A DNA stretch of 64,000 bases from Pterois miles (lineage: Eukaryota; Chordata; Actinopteri; Perciformes; Scorpaenidae), in the NCBI GenBank assembly GCA_947000775.1, contig CAMQGK010000638.1, positions 27,793,501-27,857,500 on the forward strand, in the 5' to 3' direction. A program made the position numbers and the translations under genes. Numbering within the stretch: the stretch's first letter is position 1; the number at the start of each line of letters is the position of its first letter. This document shows positions 57,801 through 64,000 of the stretch, piece by piece. The notes beneath the pieces were generated by a model. The model did no database searches. It was not told the DNA's origin and was given only the letters and a program-made list of their open reading frames with translations.

Positions 57801-60100
57801 GTTTTTCATCAAATTTGTCGACATACTATACTATGACTGTTTTTCCATGAAATTTTTCAACATACTATACTACAACTGTTTTTCATGAAATTTTTTGACA
57901 TACTATACTATGATGTTTTTTCATCAAATTTTCGACATACTATACTATGACATTTTTGCATGAAATTTTTCAACATAGTATACTATGACTTTTTTTACAT
58001 GAAACTTTTATATATACTATACTGTGACATTTTTTTCATCACATTTTTCGACATACTATTCGATGACGTTTTATCATGAATTTTTTTTACATACTATACT
58101 ATGACTGTTTTTCATGAAAATTTTCGACAAACTATACTGTGATGTTTTTTCATCAATTTTTCGACATACAATACTATGATGTTTTTTCATGAAATTTTTC
58201 GACATACTATAAAATGACTGTTTATCATGAAATTTTTTGACATACTATACTATGATATTGTTGCATGAAATTTTTCAACATACTATTCTACGACAATTTT
58301 TTCATGAAATTTTTCAACATACTATACTATGACTGTTTTTCATGAAATTTTTCGACTTACTATAATGTTTTTTCATCATATTTTCGACATACTATACTAT
58401 GACATTTTTGCATGAAATTTTTCAACATAGTATACTATATTTTTTTCATGAAATTTTTATACATACTATACTATGACTGTTTTTCATGAAATTTTTATAA
58501 ATACTATACTATGACTTTTTTTATGGAATTTGGCGGCATAATCTAATGACGTTTTTCATGAAATTGTTATACATAGTATACTATGACTTTTTTCATCAAA
58601 TCTGTTGACATACTATACTATGACTTTTTCATGAACATTTTCAACATATACTATGATTTTCTTTTCATGAAATTTGTCGACATAGTATACTATGACATTT
58701 TTGTTGGTTGTTTCATTGGTTTTTTAATAAAATTGTTATACATAGCATACTATGACTTTTTTCATCAAATTTTTCGACATACTATACTATGACTTTTTTT
58801 CATGAAATTTGTTGGTATAATATATGACATTTTTCATGAAATTGTTATACATAGTATACTCTGACTGTTTTTCGTGAAAATTTTCAACATACTATACTAT
58901 GTCTTTTTTTTTATCAAATTTGTCAACATACTATACTATGACTGTTTTACATGAAATTTTTATACATACTATACCATGACTGTTTTTTATGAAATTTTTC
59001 AACATAGTATACTATGATATTGTTGCATGAAATTTTTCAACATACTATTCTATGACAATTTTCTCATGAAATTTTTCAACATACTATACTATGAGTGTTT
59101 TTCATGAAATTTTTATAAATACTATACTATGACTTTTTTTATGGAATTTGGCGGCATAATCTAATGACGTTTTTCATGAAATTGTTATATCTAGTAAATT
59201 TTTTAAAATAATTATACTATGATTTTCTTTTCATGAAATTTGTCGACATAGTATACTATGACATTTTTGCATTAAATTTTTCGACATACTATACTATGAC
59301 TTTTTTCATGAAATTTGTTGGCATAATATAACATGACGTTTTTTAATAAAAGTGTTATACATAGCAAACTATGACTTTTTTTATCAAGTTTTTCAACATA
59401 CTACACTGAGTTTTTTATGAACATTTTTAACATACTATACTATGATGTTTTTTCATCAAATTTGTCACCATACTATACTATGACTTTTTTAATGAAATTT
59501 GTCGACAATATAATATAACATTTTTTATGAAATTTTTATACATACTGTACTATGATGTTTTTTCATCAAATTTGTCAACATACTATACTATGACTTTTTC
59601 ATGAAAATTTTCAACATACTATACTGATATATACAACATACTACTATATAATGACTTCTTTTCATCAAATTTTTCGAGATACTGACTTTTTTAATGAAAT
59701 TGTTATACATAGTATACTATGACTTTTTTTCATCAAATTTTTCGACATTCTATACTATGAAGTTTTTCATAAAATTTTTCAACATACTATACTATGACTG
59801 TTTTTCCATCACATTTTTCAACATACTATATTATGACTATTTTTCATGAAATTTTTAAACATACTATGACTTCTTTCCATTAAATTTTTCGACATACTTT
59901 ACCATGATTTTTTGAAATAACTGAACTTTTTTCATGAAATTTTTCAACATAATAAACTGAAATTTTATTCATGACATTGTTGACATATGTGTTTTTTCAG
60001 GAAATCTTTGACAACGCATACTATGACTGCTTTTAATTATTTTTTTTAAAAAACATTCTTTACAATTACTTTTTGTCATAACATTTTTTTGACACACTAT
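42803..60100 (+). repeat. 17-kb AT-rich satellite array, 36-38-bp monomer
   Basis: Continuous head-to-tail monomers with core GACATACTATACTATGAC, then T5-8, TTTCATGAAA, then T5 before the next core. Dividing the length by the unit gives on the order of 470 copies. Variants include CATAGTATACTATG in place of the core, CATCAAA for CATGAAA, 'GTTGGCATAATATAATA', and 'TTTTTATACATA'. Higher-order duplication is visible (see findings). A/T-only patches interrupt at 48531-48730, 49740-49790, 51836-51857, 54455-54535, 54605-54655 and 55690-55735. Probably within an upstream intron of the semaphorin gene. All frames in it are chance. Confidence 0.96.
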
Positions 60101-60114
60101 TTTTTGCTGTACTT

Positions 60115-60620
60115 CTGCTAGCCAGCAGGGGGCGACTCCTGAATGCTAAAAAAAAGTCTGATCTATGTGAAAATGAGCCGACTTTTCTCTTGATTTATTA
60201 CCTCAGTAAACATTGTAAACATGAGTTCATGGTCTCAGTCACTAGTTTTAAATCTTCTTCAATACAGCAGGATGTTCATTTAGTAAATTATGGTCCATTT
60301 AGAGTCAAACAGATCATAAAGCAGGGGATAAGGGCGGGGCCATGTTTTGAGTGACAGGTTGCTAACACAGCATTGTTTGATCTTTTTGTCTGACAATTTT
60401 AACCCTTTCACAGGGTGTTTTAATTTCTTTAAAGTTAACTATAACTTTCTGTTCATCTAAAAACGTCTTATTCAGCTCCAGCCTCTCATGCCACTCAGCT
60501 AAAAATCAAGATGGCGACATGAAAATGCTCAACTCCAAACACAACCACAATGAGTCATATTGTTGTTCTGTGACTGCTGGATGCAGAAATAAACAAGTTC
60601 AGTATATCAACTTTAAGGTG
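60115..60620 (+). mobile_element. probable dispersed repeat beginning GCCAGCAGGGGGCGACTCCT
   Basis: Contains 'GATTTATTACCTCAGTAAAC', 'CTTCTTCAATACAGCAGGAT', 'CATTTAGTAAATTATGGTCC' and 'AAAGCAGGGGATAAGGGCGG', in an order I recall from many percomorph introns. Non-coding. Confidence 0.5.
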
Positions 60621-61013
60621 ATTTGCTGATATTGTGTTCATGACTTGTTAATGAATTCAAAAACGAGACAAAACACTGAAACTATTAACTGAATTACTGA
60701 GACCCTCAACTATGAAAAATTGCAATGACATATTTTAAGGGGAGAAACAAAGGCAGCAGTTAGCCACTTTACCAGATGGAAGCTGTGACTTTCAGATCAC
60801 TTCTGGCCGTGTTAACCTCTGTTATATCCCGACGCCTCGACTGAGCGTTGCAGCAGCTCTTTTCATTACCGCTGCTCTGCTTCACATTCTCAGCATCACA
60901 TTCACGCCTGGCAGCCTCCCAGACCTCAGAGTGACAGACTGATTTACCTGCTGACACTCTCAGCGCATTTTACGCATTTTACACATTTTACAACACACTA
61001 AACGGTCTCAAGT

Positions 61014-61057
61014 GGTGGCGGTGGTGGTGGTGGTGGTGGTGGTGGTGGTGGTGGTGT
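61014..61057. repeat. (GTG)n microsatellite
   Basis: About 13 GGT/GTG units, followed by a G-run. Confidence 0.95.
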
Positions 61058-61430
61058 GGGGGGGACCCTGAGAATCCGGTTTTATAAAGTTTCACTTCAA
61101 GCCTTATTTCTTCAGGTAAAGGGAAAGAAGCTGTACGTGCTTGACATTGATGGATTAATTGTTAAATAAAAAAGATTATTATACTGGTTCTGATTACGTT
61201 TCCTTTGTAGGAGAAAAAAAAAAAGAATCGCTTCATCACTTGTGATCATTAACAAGTAATCTATCTGAAATTTCATTGGAATTACTGCCAAATTACCCCA
61301 GAATTTATCTCAAAATTGATCAAAAATGACTTTGTTATAAACATTATGTAAGAATTATATCCCATTATCTCCCAATAGCTGCTAATTTATTTAATACATT
61401 TAAATTTTACATTTAATAATGTATTAAATG

Positions 61431-61770
61431 GGGCGGCAGTAGCTCAGTCTGTAGGGAGTTGGCTTGGGAACCAGAGGGTCACCGGTTCAAGTCCCGACAT
61501 GGACCAAGAACTGAGTGTGAACTGGTAGCTGGAGAGGTGCCAGTTTACCTCTTGGGCACTGCCGAGGTGCCCCTGAGCAAGGCACCAAACCCCCAACTGC
61601 TCGGGGCGCTTGTCAGGAGCAGCCCCATCACTCTGACATCTCTCCATTGATGCATGTTTGTGCATGTGTGTGTTCAGGTCTGCATGTACCGTGTATAAGT
61701 TAACAACAGAGTGAAAAAATTGAATTTCCCCTCGTGGGACTAATAAAGGAATATCTTCTTCTTCTTCTAA
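61431..61770 (+). mobile_element. tRNA-derived SINE, intact copy
   Basis: The head GGGCGGCAGTAGCTCAGTCT (A box, 61440-61456) and GGTTCAAGTCC (B box, 61494-61504) look like a tRNA gene promoter. The unrelated body ends in 'GAATTTCCCCTCGTGGGAC', 'TAATAAAGGAATATC' and a (TTC)n tail. It is the forward counterpart of the copy at 4119-4445. No tRNA fold with an anticodon arm is preserved, so this is a SINE, not a tRNA gene. Confidence 0.9.
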
Positions 61771-62394
61771 TATAAGAATACATTTACTTTATGAGCAATT
61801 AAATATTTGCATAATTTGGCACTAAGTCCAAAGAAATTTCAAAGATTACTTGCTAATTATCACCTAATTACCATGAAATTTGCAGACATGTAAAATGTTT
61901 CCAAAGAATCTTATTTTCAACTTACTGAGTTAGTTAAGTGAGAGATACTATCAATGTATTTATATGTAAATACTTCAGCTTCATTTTTCTGCAGTAATGT
62001 AAAGATGAAACCAGGTTTTTAGGGGATATTCGGGGATTGGAGACACTGGATTTCCCCAGGTGCATTTCTAAGATGACTTCTTGGCAACGTATCCATGTAA
62101 CCAGGTTTTTACATGTGAGCATGTGCAGGATAAAGACAGGCGGGGACAGTATCACAGTCAAACAATAGCCACAGGATGAAAGGAAAGATCCTTACAGGTA
62201 CAAATACATCTTTGTATTAAAAATAATCTAATTTGATGACCAACACTAAGCAGTAGAGCTGGGACGAGTTACCTATCCCTGATTTGATACTATCACCATA
62301 CTTGGCTGCTGTATTACTTCCTATGAGATCAGGTTGGCCTGCAGCCACCTTTCAAGCACTGAGCTTTTGATGGATGTGTGTTTGAGTCGAGCAT
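61771..62394. other. AT-rich stretch, no gene seen
   Basis: No exon, RNA gene or clear element. Confidence 0.5.
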
Positions 62395-62715
62395 CTGACA
62401 CACCAAGCCGATGGTCGGTTGTCGGAGAGTCGGTTGTCCTGCACAGTCGGCTGTAGTTTGAGCTCGTCGGTGAGAGAAATCACCGATTGGCTGTTCAGCT
62501 TAAACGAATCAGAGCACAACAAGAGAAAAGACGAGAGCAAGCCAACAAGCGGTGAGTGAGAGTGGTGCTTTGTTTCATGGACGTATCATAACAACGGCTT
62601 GTACATCCACCGGCCTCGGTCTTCCCGTTTCCCTTTCTGAAAGACGAACGCAGACAACCGCTGCCTGCTGGTGTGGACAGCTATTTCATCTCATGCAGGC
62701 GCAGGACGTACGCGA
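62395..62715 (+). mobile_element. dispersed element, related to 13440-13650
   Basis: Starts 'CTGACACACCAAGCCGATGG', repeats GTCGG words at the left, and ends 'CCTGCTGGTGTGGACAGCTA' and 'CATGCAGGCGCAGGACGTAC'. The shared right part is found inverted in the MHC gene. Probably a non-autonomous DNA transposon. Confidence 0.5.
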
Positions 62716-63151
62716 TAACTGAGCTGAGGTTTTCTAGTTTCATATGATATCTGTAGCTTCACTCTAGTTTTAAACCTGAACCTGCTGGAGCCTCTGAAAG
62801 ACAGAAGAGTTGGTCAGGATCGGGGGTCTCGGGGGTTTAAGACCTGCACACTCCATGTTATTATTTCATAGCTCAGTTAAATTGCTCACAAGGAGCAGCA
62901 TGTCCCCAAAAACCTGATCAAAGGGACAAAAATACCCTGAGAAGCTAAAAGCTAATTTCATGCCCTGCGCTGTTGGCCGTCCGGGGGGTTTTATTCCCCG
63001 CTCGCCGCTGCTGCAGGACTCGAACTGGCAACCGCCTCTAACCTCAAAGGCAGCGCTGCCTCGAGGCCTCTGAGGCTTCGCTTTGATTGTCTTTTATGCA
63101 AAATACTGTTGAAACAGAGGAAGTAGTCGAGTAGACACGTTCAGTCAGGAT

Positions 63152-63152
<1 letters not shown>

Positions 63153-63203
<51 letters not shown>
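63153..63203. repeat. (CA)n microsatellite
   Basis: About 25 uninterrupted CA units. Confidence 0.97.
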
Positions 63204-63205
<2 letters not shown>

Positions 63206-64000
63206 CTGTGTTTAACACAGACGATTTCATGTTCGTTATTTCCACTCTTTCATCTCCGTCCTTCACTCTGACAGTTATAAATAGGATGATGGAGACACAC
63301 TGAGAAAAATATTATGCTAATTACAGCCCGACATGGAAATGTTTCATTCTCTGCCCTTCTCTCACTCTTTGTTTCTTTCTCTCTTCTGTCTGTCTGCATG
63401 TGAACGTCTCTCTTTCTCTCTGCTGTCAGCCTCAATTGTAAAAGTTTCTGAAATCGAGGGTGAAATCTTCTGGGTGAAGTCTTGTCTCACTTTTCTTATT
63501 TTCTGTCAGTTGAAAACTTACAGTGTTCTTAAACTCGCTCTCAACCCTTTATCTTCCTCCTCTTTTATCTGTCTGCCATCTCTCCGTCTAGCTTTCAATC
63601 TCTCTCTTCCTTCTTCTTCATTAACACAAATTGAGGCATGAGTACTTCCTGTCTTAGAAAATCAAGAAATGAAGCATTAAAACCAGATTCAGTAAAAGGA
63701 CAAATGAGCACGAAGTCCTCCGTGACGTCCCGATTAATCGATTTTCAAAAAGTATTTTTGTAGACCAACAAAACTGAAGAGGCTTCTGGATGAGAGGTGA
63801 AACATCCTCAAGACTGTAAGTCCAGTTGCTGCTGATTTAACCTTTACAGTTCGGCCGGCAGTTTGACTTTCATAATGACCTTTTCATGTCATCATAAATG
63901 TCAATTTTATTCATTTTAGACAGAGAACGGTCAAGAAACGTGCTCATTTGTAAATAATAGTAATGATCCACAATTAATTAATATTCATTCATGGAGTCCT
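63204..64000. other. CT-rich intergenic or intronic stretch, no gene seen
   Basis: Pyrimidine-rich plus strand (CTCTCTTT repeats around 63355-63425 and 63540-63620). No splice-bounded coding segment. If the semaphorin ectodomain lies to the right, this would be intron. Confidence 0.45.

Noticed and set aside
60769..60957. Minus-strand 62-codon frame as a semaphorin ectodomain exon
   Set aside because: It lacks PSI- or Sema-domain motifs, and the flanking sites do not fit a known exon of class 6 semaphorins.
61431..61510. A possible functional tRNA gene
   Set aside because: A and B box-like motifs are present, but the sequence continues into a SINE body with a poly-(TTC) tail, and no anticodon arm can be folded convincingly.
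62990..63100. Minus-strand tRNA-like B box (GTTCGAGTCC)
   Set aside because: No matching A box or cloverleaf was found at the right distance; at most an old SINE fragment.

Overview
The window is nuclear DNA of a ray-finned fish, most likely a percomorph. The evidence is three spliced vertebrate genes, two zinc-finger genes with the fish-type N-terminal 'ERLTAA…GVFG…DRQRR' module, a fish-type MHC class I gene, and many teleost SINEs and small DNA-transposon remnants. No prokaryotic or viral gene was recognised.

Layout. (1) 719-3736 (+): a two-exon C2H2 zinc-finger gene with a 35-bp minisatellite in its intron. (2) 3.7-8.9 kb: a SINE- and MITE-rich spacer. (3) 8911-15709 (+): a complete seven-exon MHC class I gene. 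An ISRE and an X1-X2-Y (SXY) module lie just upstream. Several residues that anchor the peptide termini in classical molecules are changed, so it is probably a non-classical U-lineage-like gene. (4) 17205-19148 (+): a second zinc-finger gene of the same fish family, with NRF1- and ETS-like promoter sites and a 25-bp minisatellite in its intron. (5) 19.2-36.0 kb: a repeat-filled interval with SINEs, repeated copies of a 'TAGGGCTGT'-ended MITE-like element, a degenerate tandem region, a second copy of the sequence found downstream of the MHC gene, and two well-formed but unrecognised candidate exons. (6) 36020-42064 (-): the last three coding exons of a semaphorin-6 gene, closest to Sema6D from the transmembrane segment and the cytoplasmic tail. 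The ectodomain exons should lie to the right of the window. (7) One AT-rich satellite family fills the flanking introns: 37.5-39.3 kb (inverted), 40.0-41.7 kb and 42.8-60.1 kb. It occupies about a third of the window. (8) 60.1-64 kb: dispersed repeats, one clear tRNA-derived SINE and microsatellites.

The genes do not form a pathway. The two zinc-finger genes are probable DNA-binding regulators, the class I gene is an immune surface receptor probably driven by interferon and NLRC5/RFX, and the semaphorin is a guidance receptor or ligand. Several stretches look like assembly or consensus artefacts rather than biology: a nearly C-free 330-bp segment in the MHC gene, A/T-only patches inside the satellite, a copy of a semaphorin intron riddled with small deletions, and a one-base frame conflict in the last semaphorin exon. 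Reader caution is advised there.

All repeat-family and gene identities rest on reading and recall; no database search was possible.
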